Positions 29,566-38,452 of a stretch of DNA of 64,000 nucleotides are shown one piece after another. The translations under genes were made by a program, and so were the position numbers. The stretch comes from Lachnospiraceae bacterium (GTDB lineage Bacteria; Bacillota; Clostridia; Lachnospirales; Lachnospiraceae): assembly GCA_009911195.1 (NCBI GenBank), contig QXWV01000117.1:1-64000 (forward strand), in the 5' to 3' direction. How positions within the stretch are numbered: the first letter of the stretch is position 1; each line of letters starts with the position of its first letter. The notes under the pieces were generated by a model. It did no database searches. It saw nothing but the letters and a program-made list of their open reading frames with translations, and was not told the DNA's origin.

Positions 29566-30873
29566 ATGGCATATAATAATGCAATTCTCAGCAATGTCTA
29601 CAACTATTATATGACTACTTATACGCCGAAGACCTCGACCCGTTATGACACACATAAGAAGAGCGAGCTTCGTAATATATACAATTCTATTGTCAAGCTA
29701 AACAAAGAATCTCCTCTATACAAACTGGACACCAGCAAGGCATCCAAAAGCTTTGCCGTCGGCATTAAAGAAGATGCCCGTGAGCTTCGTAATGTAATCG
29801 CATCTCTGGGCGGTCTGGACGAGGAAAAAATACTAAATAAAAAATCATCTTTTTCCAGCAATGAGGATATTGTGTCGGTCAACTATATTGGAGGCTCCCC
29901 GGAAGACTCCGGAAGCCCCTCCTATGATATTGAGGTTCATTCCCTTGCTGCGGGACAGATAAATATGGGGGTTTTTCTCCCGGATACCAAACCTGCCCTC
30001 CCGCCTGACACCTATTCTTTTGATGTTATGATTAATGATTTAAACTACGAATTCCAGTTTAATATTCGGGAAGGCGAAAGCAACAAGGATATCCAGTCCA
30101 GGCTGGCCAAACTGGTCAGCACTGCAGAAATAGGGCTTCAAGCTGACGTGATAGAAGATGGAAAAGGCAATTCTGCCCTCCGTCTCCGTTCTTTAGCCGA
30201 GGGAACTAAAAACAATGACCCCTCCCTTTTTGTAGTCAGCGATGAGTATACCAGCAAGCAAAGAGGTTCGGTAGATTATTTTGGCCTGGATTATCTTGCC
30301 CGCCCTGCGTCCAATGCTGAATTTATATTGAACGGCGAAAAACATACTTCCACTTCTAACCGGTTTACCATAGATAAACTGTTTGACGTGACTTTAAAGG
30401 GAATCAGTTCCATGGAGGGCGACAGCGCCACCTTTGGGCTAAAAACTGATATGGAATCGTTAACCGAAAATATCAGTTCCTTGGCTCACGGCTATAACCG
30501 GTTCATTGTGAGCATGGCCTCTTACCGGGATAATTTTACCGGCAGCCAACGGCTTTTAAAAGAAATGAATGGTATTGCCAACCTTTACCGCAGTGAATTG
30601 GATATTGTAGGGCTGCAGTTTCAGGAAAACGGTACTTTGGAAATTAATAAAAACAGCTTAGAGCACGCTGCTTTATCGGAATATGCCAAAGAAGATTTTG
30701 CATCCGTCCGGGATTTTGCCAACTCCCTGGTACGCAAAATGGACCAGATATCGTTGAATCCTATGGATTACGTGGATAAAACAATTGTCGCTTATAAAAA
30801 TCCGGGGAAAAATTATCCAACCCCTTATATTACGAGTGCGTTCAGCGGAATGTTATTTAATTATTATTGTTAA
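29566..30873 (+). CDS. FliD-like flagellar cap (hook-associated protein 2) homologue
   Basis: The 435-residue protein has weak but ordered FliD similarity: a beta segment YDIEVHSLAAGQ resembling FliD_N (~95-125), LRLRSLAEGTKNND (~185-200), FILNGEKHTSTSNRFTI resembling the typical NG...SSN segment (~250-270), and a helical C-terminal half with NISSLAHGYNRFI and LEINKNSLEHA. It lacks the usual N-terminal GLNSGLD-type motif. FliD proteins cap the growing flagellum and are secreted without a signal peptide. Start at 29566 is fixed by AGGAGG nine bases upstream. A flagellar-type promoter precedes it, although no other flagellar gene is in the window. Confidence 0.75.
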   Translation: MAYNNAILSNVYNYYMTTYTPKTSTRYDTHKKSELRNIYNSIVKLNKESPLYKLDTSKASKSFAVGIKEDARELRNVIASLGGLDEEKILNKKSSFSSNEDIVSVNYIGGSPEDSGSPSYDIEVHSLAAGQINMGVFLPDTKPALPPDTYSFDVMINDLNYEFQFNIREGESNKDIQSRLAKLVSTAEIGLQADVIEDGKGNSALRLRSLAEGTKNNDPSLFVVSDEYTSKQRGSVDYFGLDYLARPASNAEFILNGEKHTSTSNRFTIDKLFDVTLKGISSMEGDSATFGLKTDMESLTENISSLAHGYNRFIVSMASYRDNFTGSQRLLKEMNGIANLYRSELDIVGLQFQENGTLEINKNSLEHAALSEYAKEDFASVRDFANSLVRKMDQISLNPMDYVDKTIVAYKNPGKNYPTPYITSAFSGMLFNYYC

Positions 30874-30904
30874 AAAAGGAACTGCCATACAGGGTGCAGA
30901 AAAA

Positions 30905-30942
30905 GGCGAGTGAGAAACAAAGCGTTTCTTGCCCGCTTTTTT
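30905..30942 (+). terminator. Terminator of the fliD-like gene
   Basis: A 14-bp stem with one mismatch (AGAAAC/GTTTCT inner pair, loop AAAGC, outer GGCG/CGCT) is followed by TTTTTT. It begins 32 bases after the stop codon. Confidence 0.75.
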
Positions 30943-30949
30943 CATGCAC

Positions 30950-31067
30950 TTTGTTACGCAGTAGGGGCTGAAAAAGCATTGATACAAGCGGCTTTGCGGG
31001 GGCGCTTTCCGCGTGGCAAGGGTTTTATACCTTTTCCCTCAAAAACGCCTTTCTACTGCGTAACAAA
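30950..31067. repeat. ~118 bp element with 15-bp inverted repeats
   Basis: TTTGTTACGCAGTAG (30950-30964) is repeated inverted at 31053-31067, enclosing a sequence with further small hairpins. It has no coding potential. Two more hairpins follow at 31108-31131 (GGCTTTTCCAA arms) and 31133-31151 (ACGTTGGA arms), close to the end of the convergent ABC permease gene. Confidence 0.55.
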
Positions 31068-31165
31068 ACTATGGTAATTATACGAGGGAGCATAGACCAC
31101 CTATCTTGGCTTTTCCAATGTTGGAAAAGCCTACGTTGGAAAATCCAACGTTGCAAATTCGACAA

Positions 31166-31924
31166 TTAAAGCTGTTTTTTATTGAAAAGGCGAATGGCAA
31201 TCAGCACCCCCAAAATGGATAAGGCAATGGAAATAACAGCAGGTATCATAAATTCTGCCGGAACAGCTTCGCCGGAAATCAAATCTATATTTTTTGAAGT
31301 TAAAATGAACGGATTGAATTTCGCAATCGGTTCTATCATTCCGAGCAGGGATATTATGGCGACCATGCCGCCTGTAAAGAGTATGCTTGTGAAAGTCTGT
31401 CTGAATATCACGCACCCAATCATTAAAATACTCAAATACAGAAAGCCGACTATCCAAAGGGAAACTGCCGCGAAAGCAACATTTGAAAGGTGGTTATCAT
31501 TCCATAAAAGGGCTGTATAACCGTATGTCGCAGCATATCCAATCCAATAACTGATTGTCATAAGCGCGGCGGCTACCGTATATTTTGCAAGAATAACAGC
31601 TTTACGGGATAATCCCTTCGTAACCATTAAAACTAAGGTTCCTTTGGAATATTCATTTGACAGACAACTTCCAAACAAAATGATAAATGCACTGAAACCA
31701 ACGCCGGAAATGTTCTTGTAAAATTGTTTCCATGCGTCCAAAGCGACTGGTTCAGAGGTCATTTCCATATCTGCGGCTAAAGCCGATAATATTTCCGGCG
31801 TAAACTTTGCGAGAAACGCACTCATAATACCGAAAATCAGAAAGACTGCGAACAGGATAAGGAAACGATAGTTCTTCATATTTTCCGTAAATTCTTTTTT
31901 TATAAAAGCAATATATCCACTCAT
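31166..31924 (-). CDS. ABC-2 type transporter permease
   Basis: The 252-residue membrane protein has about six hydrophobic segments and the ABC-2 family layout, with a large loop after the first helix (~40-75) and a conserved SNEYSKGTLVLMVTKGLSR coupling segment (~109-127). It would pair with the upstream ATPase to export a peptide, drug or lipid. Its ATG overlaps the ATPase stop by four bases. Because the ATPase is frameshifted, the exporter may be non-functional in this copy. Confidence 0.88.
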   Translation of the reverse strand: MSGYIAFIKKEFTENMKNYRFLILFAVFLIFGIMSAFLAKFTPEILSALAADMEMTSEPVALDAWKQFYKNISGVGFSAFIILFGSCLSNEYSKGTLVLMVTKGLSRKAVILAKYTVAAALMTISYWIGYAATYGYTALLWNDNHLSNVAFAAVSLWIVGFLYLSILMIGCVIFRQTFTSILFTGGMVAIISLLGMIEPIAKFNPFILTSKNIDLISGEAVPAEFMIPAVISIALSILGVLIAIRLFNKKQL

Positions 31925-32837
31925 TTCACTACCTCCAAAAACAGACTTTCAAGGGACGGCTCCATAAGTTCTATTTTTACGGGACAAATCCCTGTTTCCG
32001 CAAGTTCGCGAAACAATAATTTTTGCACACTTACCATATCTCGGCTATGCAAAATAAGTTCCCTGTTATTTTCTTCGGAATGAAGCAGCATTGGCTCTAT
32101 GGATTTTTGTTTTTTGAAAAGCCGTAAATCTTGAACCGCCGAAAATTCTAAAAGCAAGCTGTCATGTCCATATAAAGCCTTAATTTCTGCAAGTGTTCCA
32201 GTAACAGCGATTTTTCCCTCATTCAAAAAGGCGGCATGGTCGCAAACGCGCTCCACATCAGAAAGAATATGCGTGGAAAATAACACCGTTGTTGTTCCGC
32301 TGATTTTATAAAGAATATCCAAAATCTCTTTTCTTCCTACGGGGTCAAGCGCGCTTGTCGGTTCATCACAAATCAGTAATTTGGGCTGTGTGAGCAATGC
32401 CTGTGCAATTCCTAATCGTTGTTTCATACCGCGAGAAAATCCGCCGATTTGCTTTGTCGCATCGTTTAGACTGACAAGGGAAAGGAGTTCATCACTTCTT
32501 TTTGAAATTTCGGATTTTGATAGACCAATGACTTCTCCACATAGCTTTAGATACTGTATCGGCGTCATATAGTTATAAAATTCTGGAACGTCCGGCAAAT
32601 ATCCAATATATTGATTTGTCCTTGTCTGTCCAAAACAAACAGGCTCATTGCAGACATGGATTTCTCCCTTGTCGGGCTGTAACAGTCCCAATACCATTTT
32701 CATAGTCGTTGTTTTGCCAGCACCATTTTTCCCTATGAAGCCAAAGATACTTCTCTCTGAACAGACAGATTAAGATTGTCAATGATTTTCTGCTTTCCAA
32801 AACTTTTTGATAAATTTTGTATTGTGAGGACGTTCAT
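31921..32837 (-). pseudogene. ABC transporter ATPase with frameshift before Walker A
   Basis: The reading frame from ATG 32837 encodes MNVLTIQNLSKSFGKQKIID and continues to VQRE, then meets a stop. In the next frame the gene resumes as IFGFIGKNGAGKTTTMKMVL and runs to 31921 with Q-loop, the signature GFSRGMKQRLGIAQALL and Walker B LLICDEPTSALD. Loss of one base, probably one G near 32756, explains the break; restoring it gives QRGSIFGF and about 305 residues. The start codon overlaps the stop of the upstream membrane protein by four bases, as in an intact operon. It may be a real mutation or a base-calling error. Confidence 0.8.
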
Positions 32838-33037
32838 TCGTTCTCCCCCTTTCCAAAGACAAAATAAATAATCGGTCCAAAAAGCAAAAGGACTACAACA
32901 ATTACAAGCCACATGGTTTTGTTCCCAAAACGATAGCGTGGATGTTGTAGAACGTGTCTTACTGCTGTTACTGCAAGAGCAATGTCTATTAGTAGAACGG
33001 GAACAAGTAATGGCAGAATTTCAAATAATGTGTTCAA
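32834..33037 (-). CDS. Small membrane protein with PLDc_N-like domain
   Basis: This 67-residue protein has two transmembrane helices (~8-28 and ~43-61) and the spacing typical of the phospholipase-D-nuclease N-terminal domain (PLDc_N), including FGPIIYFVFGK at the end. Such stand-alone proteins commonly accompany bacteriocin-immunity or regulator-linked ABC-2 exporters. It is the first gene of the ABC operon, controlled from the promoter at 33069-33097, and overlaps the ATPase start. Confidence 0.75.
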   Translation of the reverse strand: MNTLFEILPLLVPVLLIDIALAVTAVRHVLQHPRYRFGNKTMWLVIVVVLLLFGPIIYFVFGKGENE

Positions 33038-33068
33038 TATTTTTACCTCCTATTTTATCGTTTCAATA

Positions 33069-33097
33069 ATATTATCATAATGATAATATAAAGTCAA
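33069..33097 (-). promoter_or_regulatory. Promoter of the ABC operon with palindromic operator
   Basis: TTGACT and TAATAT on the minus strand are 17 bases apart. The palindrome ATATTATCAT/ATGATAATAT (33069-33089, one central base) covers the -10 and most of the spacer, ideal for repression. A second version of the site occurs at the regulator's own promoter. Confidence 0.75.
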
Positions 33098-33130
33098 TAG
33101 AAACCGTCCCTCTGATTTGGGACGGTCATT

Positions 33131-33673
33131 TTATTTATCTGTATTTTCTGCCGGAGATACGATTATGCCTATCGTCCGCAGCTTGCGTTCCGAGTTGGGT
33201 TCATTGCTTTTTGCTGCGCTGATTATTTGAGAAATACTTGTTATAAGAGAAGTCAATTCATCATCAGAAAGATATAGTGGGGAAAGAGAAAATCCCGTCA
33301 TATCTTTTTTGATATTAATATTCGGAGAGTGGCAATATTCCTGAAACTGTTTTGCAAACCCAATAAAATATTGCATGAAATACTGCATATAAAGTTCGCC
33401 GGAATTTTTCTCGACTATTGTTTCTATATCGCTGCTGAGGTTGTGTGCCAGCGAATAAGTTTTTTCTACCGTACCGCGCACCTGTGTTTCTTCCACCACC
33501 TGTAAAATACCGTCGCTTAACATTTTTTTGAGATGCCGGTATAAGGTAGCTTGGGGAATATCGGTATAAATATCGGCTAACTGTTTCGCAGTTGCTTTCC
33601 CCTGTGAATGTATTTCAAGCAGTAATTTACATTTCACCGGATTTGTAATGCACTCCATAAGCCTATCTGTCAT
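33131..33673 (-). CDS. ArsR-like winged-helix regulator of the ABC operon
   Basis: The N-terminal ~75 residues form a winged helix (ITNPVKCKLLLEIHSQG, then QLADIYTDIPQATLYRHLKK) of the ArsR/HTH_20 type. The C-terminal ~100 residues are helical and probably dimerise or bind a ligand. It is encoded upstream of and in the same direction as the small membrane protein, ATPase and permease. Nearly identical operators overlap both its own promoter (33703-33731) and theirs (33069-33097), so autoregulation and repression of the exporter are very likely. The start follows GGAGGG. Confidence 0.85.
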   Translation of the reverse strand: MTDRLMECITNPVKCKLLLEIHSQGKATAKQLADIYTDIPQATLYRHLKKMLSDGILQVVEETQVRGTVEKTYSLAHNLSSDIETIVEKNSGELYMQYFMQYFIGFAKQFQEYCHSPNINIKKDMTGFSLSPLYLSDDELTSLITSISQIISAAKSNEPNSERKLRTIGIIVSPAENTDK

Positions 33674-33702
33674 CTTTCACCCTCCTGCGTTGATATATGA
33701 AA

Positions 33703-33731
33703 ATATTATCATTTTGATACTAAAAAGTCAA
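33703..33731 (-). promoter_or_regulatory. Promoter and operator of the ArsR-like regulator
   Basis: TTGACT and TAATAT are 17 bases apart on the minus strand, the same core as the ABC-operon promoter. ATATTATCAT (33703-33712) followed by TTGATACT (33714-33721) is an imperfect copy of the palindrome at 33069-33089. Confidence 0.7.
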
Positions 33732-33890
33732 TTGACACTTTGATATAACACAATTAGAAATATGGAACATTTTTTCGGTGTATATTTGGCATTTTTGAAA
33801 ATTCCCCGTAGTAGGTAGTGAAAGAAAAATTATCGTAAAACGGGTAGAAAAACCGCTTGCAAACGTCTTGTTAGCGAAAGGGGGCTACTT

Positions 33891-34510
33891 ATGGAAAACA
33901 GGAAACGGTGGATTGTGGACGGAGAAGCCGCCGAAGTAGTCAAGCGGATATTTGCCCTTTGTCTGGACGGTTACGGACCGTCGCAGATTGCCCGTATTCT
34001 GAAAGAGGATAAAGTCATAACGCCGACAATCCATTTTCAGCAGACAGGCAGGGCAACGAGGAACACGCCGCCGGACAATCCCTATAACTGGACGGGCGAT
34101 ACCATAGCTGACATTTTGGAGCGTCCAGAATATCAAGGGCATACGGTAAACTTTAAGACCTATAAGCAGTCCTACAAGAGCAAGAAAACCTGTTACAATC
34201 CAGAGGAAAAATGGCTTGTGTTTGAGAATACCCACGAGGCAATCATTGACGCTGACACATGGGCGCGGGTGCAGGAATTACGGAAAAACAAACAGAGAAC
34301 ATTGACAGGTTCACCAGCAAAGTACGGAAGTATCTGGACTTGGACGAATTAATGCCCGCGGTCTTAAATGACATGGTAAAGGCGGTGTACGTTCACGCGC
34401 CGGATAAATCAAAGGGGCATAGGGAAGAGCAGATTGACATTTCCTATGACCTTGTGGGAATACTCCCCGCGTCTTTACTGAATGACCTGCAAAACGGAGA
34501 AACGGCATAG
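33891..34510 (+). pseudogene. Remnant of a large serine recombinase (TndX/TnpX type)
   Basis: The first part (33891-34300) matches the central recombinase domain of large serine recombinases (NRKRWIVDGEAAEVVKRIF, GYGPSQIARIL, YQGHTVNFKTYK). The ~170-residue catalytic N-terminus with the active serine is missing. After RVQELRKNKQR the frame changes and sequence resumes in another frame as ENIDRFTSKVRKYLDLDEL through DISYDLVGILP to 34510, the C-terminal DUF4368-like part. The zinc ribbon and much of the coiled coil are deleted. It marks an old mobile element between the ABC operon and the carboxylase gene and cannot be active. Confidence 0.85.
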
Positions 34511-34639
34511 CCTGCAAGCTACGCCGTTTCCCGAAAACATTTCTAATACTGTCTTATGAGTGCCGCCCTAACAGTTCCTTTTTTGTTGCGCAAAGGTATA
34601 TATCATTAGCCATTTCACCATAAGCATATCATTTCGGCA

Positions 34640-36265
34640 TCAAAGCGGAATATTTCCATGTTTCTTTTTAGGGCCATCCACCGATTTATTCCGCAACGCC
34701 TTCAATGCTTTTAAAAGCTTCCCACGTGTTTCTTCCGGTTTAATTACCTCATTCACAAATCCGCGGGCTGCTGCCACATAGGGGTTCAGAAAGCGTTCCT
34801 CATACTCCCGCCTACACTGTTCCCGCATCGCCTGTGGGTCGCTGGCTGCTTTGATTTTCCGTTTGAATGCGATATTGACCGCGCCTTCCGCGCCCATTAC
34901 TGCAATTTCTGCAATAGGCCATGCAAACACCATATCCGCGCCCATTTCTTTGGAATTCATGGCGATATAAGCACCCCCATAAGCTTTTCGCATAATAACG
35001 GATATTTTCGGAACCGTAGCCTCTGAATAAGCATACAGAATTTTAGCCCCATGCCGGATAATCCCATTATGCTCCTGCTGTGTTCCAGGCAAAAATGCAG
35101 GCACATCCACCAGCGTCACTAAAGGGATATTAAAGCAGTCGCAGAACCTGATAAAACGGGCAATCTTATCGGAAGCCTGGTAATCCAGGGAACCGCCCAT
35201 ACTTTCCGGCTGATTTGCCACAAACCCTACCACTTCCCCTTCCATACGCCCCCATCCGATGACCCCATTGGGGGCAAATTCTTTCTGTACTTCAAAAAAG
35301 CTCCCTTCATCCACAAGACAATCAATCACTGCTTTTACATCATAAGCCCTGCGGGAATTATCCGGCACAATTTCACGCAGGCGCTGTGCTTTCTCTTTTT
35401 CTCCCTGGGGCAGCACTTTATTGAAATTCCCCACTTTCCCGAACATCTTATTTACCGCATACAGGAATGACTGTTTTTCGCTAATCGTCTTCACCACTGG
35501 GGATTTCTCCGTATAATTGGACGGAAGGTAAGAAAGCAACTTCCTCACTCCCATCAGGCACTCCCCTTCCGTTTCATATGTAAAATGGGAAACACCGCTT
35601 TTTTCCGAATGAACCTTAGCCCCACCCAATTCCTCAGTAGTCACCTCTTCATTAATTACAGTTTTTACCACATTGGGCCCGGTAATAAACATTTTAGAAA
35701 TGTCCTTTACCATAAAAATAAAATCGCAAATTGCTGGCGCATAGCAGGCGCCGCCGGAACATGGCCCTAAAATTACCGCTATCTGGGGAATGACCCCCGA
35801 TGCCTTCGTATGCCTTAAGAACATTCCACTGTACCCGCTCAGTGAGGAAATGCCTTCCTCAATCCTTGCCCCGCCGCTGTCATTGATGCAAATTAAAGGC
35901 GCTTTCATTTCCATTGCCATATCCTGAATCCGGCAGATTTTAAAGGAATGGTATTCGCCCAGCGTTCCGCCGATTACCGTAAAATCTTCACTCGCCACAA
36001 ACACCAGCCTTCCGTCTATTTCCCCATACCCTGTGACCACGCCATCCCCTGCCACACGGCGTTTATCCAAATCAAAATCATCAATTCTGGACTCAATCAT
36101 GCCATCCACTTCCACAAAGGTATCTTTGTCCAGCAATATATCGATTCTTTCTCTCGCTGTCATCTTGCCGCTGGAATGCTGTTTCTCAATTCTAGCCGCA
36201 CCTCCGCCCAGTTTTGCTTTTTCCCGGCGTTTCTCCAAATCTAAAATCGCTTCATCCCATTTCAT
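34640..36265 (-). CDS. Biotin-dependent acyl-CoA carboxyltransferase subunit (PccB-like)
   Basis: The 541-residue carboxyltransferase beta-type subunit is of the propionyl-CoA carboxylase/methylmalonyl-CoA decarboxylase family. Two crotonase-like halves are visible, with GGARIEEGISSLSGY and GPCSGGACYAPAICDF in the first and DVPAFLPGTQQEHNGIIRHG plus RKAYGGAYIAMNSKEMGAD in the second. It transfers carboxyl between biotin and an acyl-CoA. I place the start at 36265 (MKWDEAILDLEKRREKAKLG), which has GAGGA upstream; the frame extends eleven codons further without a ribosome site. The usual partners (biotin carboxylase, biotin carrier, membrane decarboxylase subunits) are not in the window, so the direction of the reaction is open. 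Confidence 0.85.
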   Translation of the reverse strand: MKWDEAILDLEKRREKAKLGGGAARIEKQHSSGKMTARERIDILLDKDTFVEVDGMIESRIDDFDLDKRRVAGDGVVTGYGEIDGRLVFVASEDFTVIGGTLGEYHSFKICRIQDMAMEMKAPLICINDSGGARIEEGISSLSGYSGMFLRHTKASGVIPQIAVILGPCSGGACYAPAICDFIFMVKDISKMFITGPNVVKTVINEEVTTEELGGAKVHSEKSGVSHFTYETEGECLMGVRKLLSYLPSNYTEKSPVVKTISEKQSFLYAVNKMFGKVGNFNKVLPQGEKEKAQRLREIVPDNSRRAYDVKAVIDCLVDEGSFFEVQKEFAPNGVIGWGRMEGEVVGFVANQPESMGGSLDYQASDKIARFIRFCDCFNIPLVTLVDVPAFLPGTQQEHNGIIRHGAKILYAYSEATVPKISVIMRKAYGGAYIAMNSKEMGADMVFAWPIAEIAVMGAEGAVNIAFKRKIKAASDPQAMREQCRREYEERFLNPYVAAARGFVNEVIKPEETRGKLLKALKALRNKSVDGPKKKHGNIPL

Positions 36266-36442
36266 AGCTTTCCTCACTCTTCTTTTCTTCTTCACCATTT
36301 CAATTTGAGCTTTAAATAATTTGATATTTAATTTATTTGATATTCAAATTATTTTAGGATTATTATAGCATACTTTTTCTATTTTGCAAGAGGCTGTGCA
36401 AAAAAATGACTTACAACGCTATGGCGTCATTTCCTATAAGGT

Positions 36443-36485
36443 AAAAAAACGCCCCGGAGTACACTCTTATGAGTCTCCGAAGCGT
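36443..36485 (-). terminator. Terminator of glf
   Basis: Stem AACGC..CGGAG / CTCCG..GCGTT is followed by TTTTTTT on the minus strand, about 34 bases after the glf stop. Confidence 0.8.
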
Positions 36486-36518
36486 TTTATGCTGCTTTCT
36501 TCAAATCCATCTTAATTT

Positions 36519-37628
36519 TTATTTTTCTGCTTCCGCCATGTCAAGAGCCGCCGCAATCACTTTATCCATATCGTAATATTTATATTGCCCGAGCCTGCCG
36601 CCAAAGAGCACATTTTTTTCTTTCCTGGCCAGTTTCTCATACTCCTGGAACAATTTTTCGTTGCGCTCATCATTCACAGGGTAATACGGCTCATCGCCCG
36701 GCTTCCAGCTCGATGGAAACTCTCTTGTAATCACCGTTCCCGGCTGGATACCGAATTCAAAATGCTTGTGCTCAATAATCCTGGTATATGGTATTTCCCG
36801 TTCCGTATAGTTTACAACCGCGTTGCCCTGATAGTTGCTACAGTCAGGAAGCTGTTCCTCTTCAAACTTTAAGGAACGATATTCCAAAGTTCCCAGTCTA
36901 TAATCAAAATATTCGTCTATCATACCGGTATAAAGGACTCTGCCAAATGTAATCCCCTTCCCCATACATTTTTCCAGAAAATCCTTATAAGCAGTATTGG
37001 TATGCACTTCTATCCCATCCAGAAGCTTTTCCACAACCGCAGTGTATCCCCCTAACGGAATCCCCTGGTACAAATCATTGAAATAATTATTATCATAAGT
37101 AAAGCGGAGGGGAATACGCCGGATAATGAATGCCGGAAGTTCCTTACAGGAACGTCCCCATTGCTTTTCGGTATATCCTTTAATTAGTTTTTCATACACA
37201 TCCTTGCCCGCCAAAGAAAGCGCCTGCTCTTCCAGGTTTTTGGGTTCTGCAACGCCAACTTCACTTATCTGCCCCTCTATTATCTTTTTTGCCTCCGATG
37301 GAGTCCTAACCCCCCACATCCGGCTAAAAGTATTCATATTAAAAGGCAAATTATACAATTCATCTTTATATACTGCTACCGGTGAATTCACAAAACGGTT
37401 AAATTCCGCATACTGATTAATATATTCCCATACACGCCTGTCCGATGTATGAAAAATATGCGCCCCATACTTATGCACATGGATACCTAGAGTTTCCTCC
37501 GTATAGATATTTCCCGCAATATGATTCCGCTTATCAATGACAACACAACTTTTTCCCCTTTTTTTCATTTCACACGCAAAAACGGAGCCAAATAAACCAG
37601 CGCCCACAATCAGATAATCATAATGCAT
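36519..37628 (-). CDS. glf: UDP-galactopyranose mutase
   Basis: This FAD enzyme converts UDP-galactopyranose to UDP-galactofuranose for surface polysaccharides. In 369 residues it shows the N-terminal FAD-binding YLIVGAGLFGSVFA, the HKYGAHIFHTSD segment, the ENEKQWG-like GYTEKQWGRSCKELP, YTGMIDEYFDYRLGTLEYRS and the C-terminal FGGRLGQYKYYDMD. The start follows AAAGGA. It stands alone in a monocistronic unit with its own terminator, but the many glycosyltransferases nearby are likely users of UDP-Galf. Confidence 0.97.
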   Translation of the reverse strand: MHYDYLIVGAGLFGSVFACEMKKRGKSCVVIDKRNHIAGNIYTEETLGIHVHKYGAHIFHTSDRRVWEYINQYAEFNRFVNSPVAVYKDELYNLPFNMNTFSRMWGVRTPSEAKKIIEGQISEVGVAEPKNLEEQALSLAGKDVYEKLIKGYTEKQWGRSCKELPAFIIRRIPLRFTYDNNYFNDLYQGIPLGGYTAVVEKLLDGIEVHTNTAYKDFLEKCMGKGITFGRVLYTGMIDEYFDYRLGTLEYRSLKFEEEQLPDCSNYQGNAVVNYTEREIPYTRIIEHKHFEFGIQPGTVITREFPSSWKPGDEPYYPVNDERNEKLFQEYEKLARKEKNVLFGGRLGQYKYYDMDKVIAAALDMAEAEK

Positions 37629-37665
37629 ATATACAGTTTATCCTTTCAGATTCTGTCACCTGCTG

Positions 37666-38004
37666 TTATTCTTTCAACTGATACTTCTCCAACTGTACGA
37701 AATCATCCATCATTTCCAGTATTTTCTTACGTCCTGTCTTATTTAACCGTACATAATACTGCATTACCCTGTTTTCGAGAATCTTCTCGCCAAGGCTTGC
37801 ACCTTTCTCCAGAGATGTAAAGTCAACCGGGTTTAAATTCAACTTATCACACATTTTAATCACTGTGCCATAGGCCATGCCTTCAATCCCTCTATCTAAT
37901 GCTGTAACCAACGTGCTATACGGTATCTGCATCTCAATAGCAAATTGGCGTACACTTTTGTACTGTGATAAAATTTCCCTTTTCAAAATCTCTGCTTTTG
38001 TCAT
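37666..38004 (-). CDS. Small helix-turn-helix protein
   Basis: The 112-residue protein has an XRE-like helix-turn-helix (YKSVRQFAIEMQIPYSTLVTAL, ~12-33, within a ~65-residue fold) and a helical C-terminal tail (~80-112). The start is set at 38004 by TAGGAGG ten bases upstream; a 26-residue upstream extension of the frame is unlikely. It sits just upstream of glf (37 bases), so it may regulate or merely be co-transcribed with it. Similar small phage-like repressors occur as orphan genes in Clostridia. Confidence 0.75.
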   Translation of the reverse strand: MTKAEILKREILSQYKSVRQFAIEMQIPYSTLVTALDRGIEGMAYGTVIKMCDKLNLNPVDFTSLEKGASLGEKILENRVMQYYVRLNKTGRKKILEMMDDFVQLEKYQLKE

Positions 38005-38452
38005 ACTTATACTTCCTCCTAACGCTTCTTTGCGCATACTGTTGACCGCTAAAATATTACATACAAATATCTGGTTATTCATCTGTCCATATTATAGCAC
38101 ATATACATTCTCACGCCATCATTTTTTTGCAGTGTACAAAAACTTTATGAATATTTTTTTTATAATACCAAAAAACTTAAAAAATAGAAAGACCCTATTG
38201 AAATTTTTTCGTAAAATTAAGAATTTTTTATAAAAAAATTTCAATGGGGCTCAAGATATGACCATGAGAAACTGAAACTCCAACATTATGATATGTATGG
38301 GATAATAATTCATAACTCTATTTTATTAAATAATGTTTCTCTGGTCAATATATTATATTGAATTATAATAAAATTCGGGGGGAATATGCACATCCGCATA
38401 TTTTGTATTCCTGCCTACTTACGGCAGCCTTATGCAGCCATACGTTTCTATT
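38005..38452. other. AT-rich gap with a 17-bp hairpin
   Basis: No gene is seen. The main structure is an inverted repeat CCCTATTGAAATTTTTT (38193-38209) pairing with 38233-38249, with one G-T pair and a 23-base loop. There is no T-tract on either side in terminator position, so its nature is unclear. The rest is very AT-rich and includes the upstream region of the small helix-turn-helix gene. Confidence 0.5.

Noticed and set aside
33891-34510. Active serine recombinase
   Set aside because: The catalytic N-terminal domain is missing and an internal deletion changes frame; it can only be a remnant.
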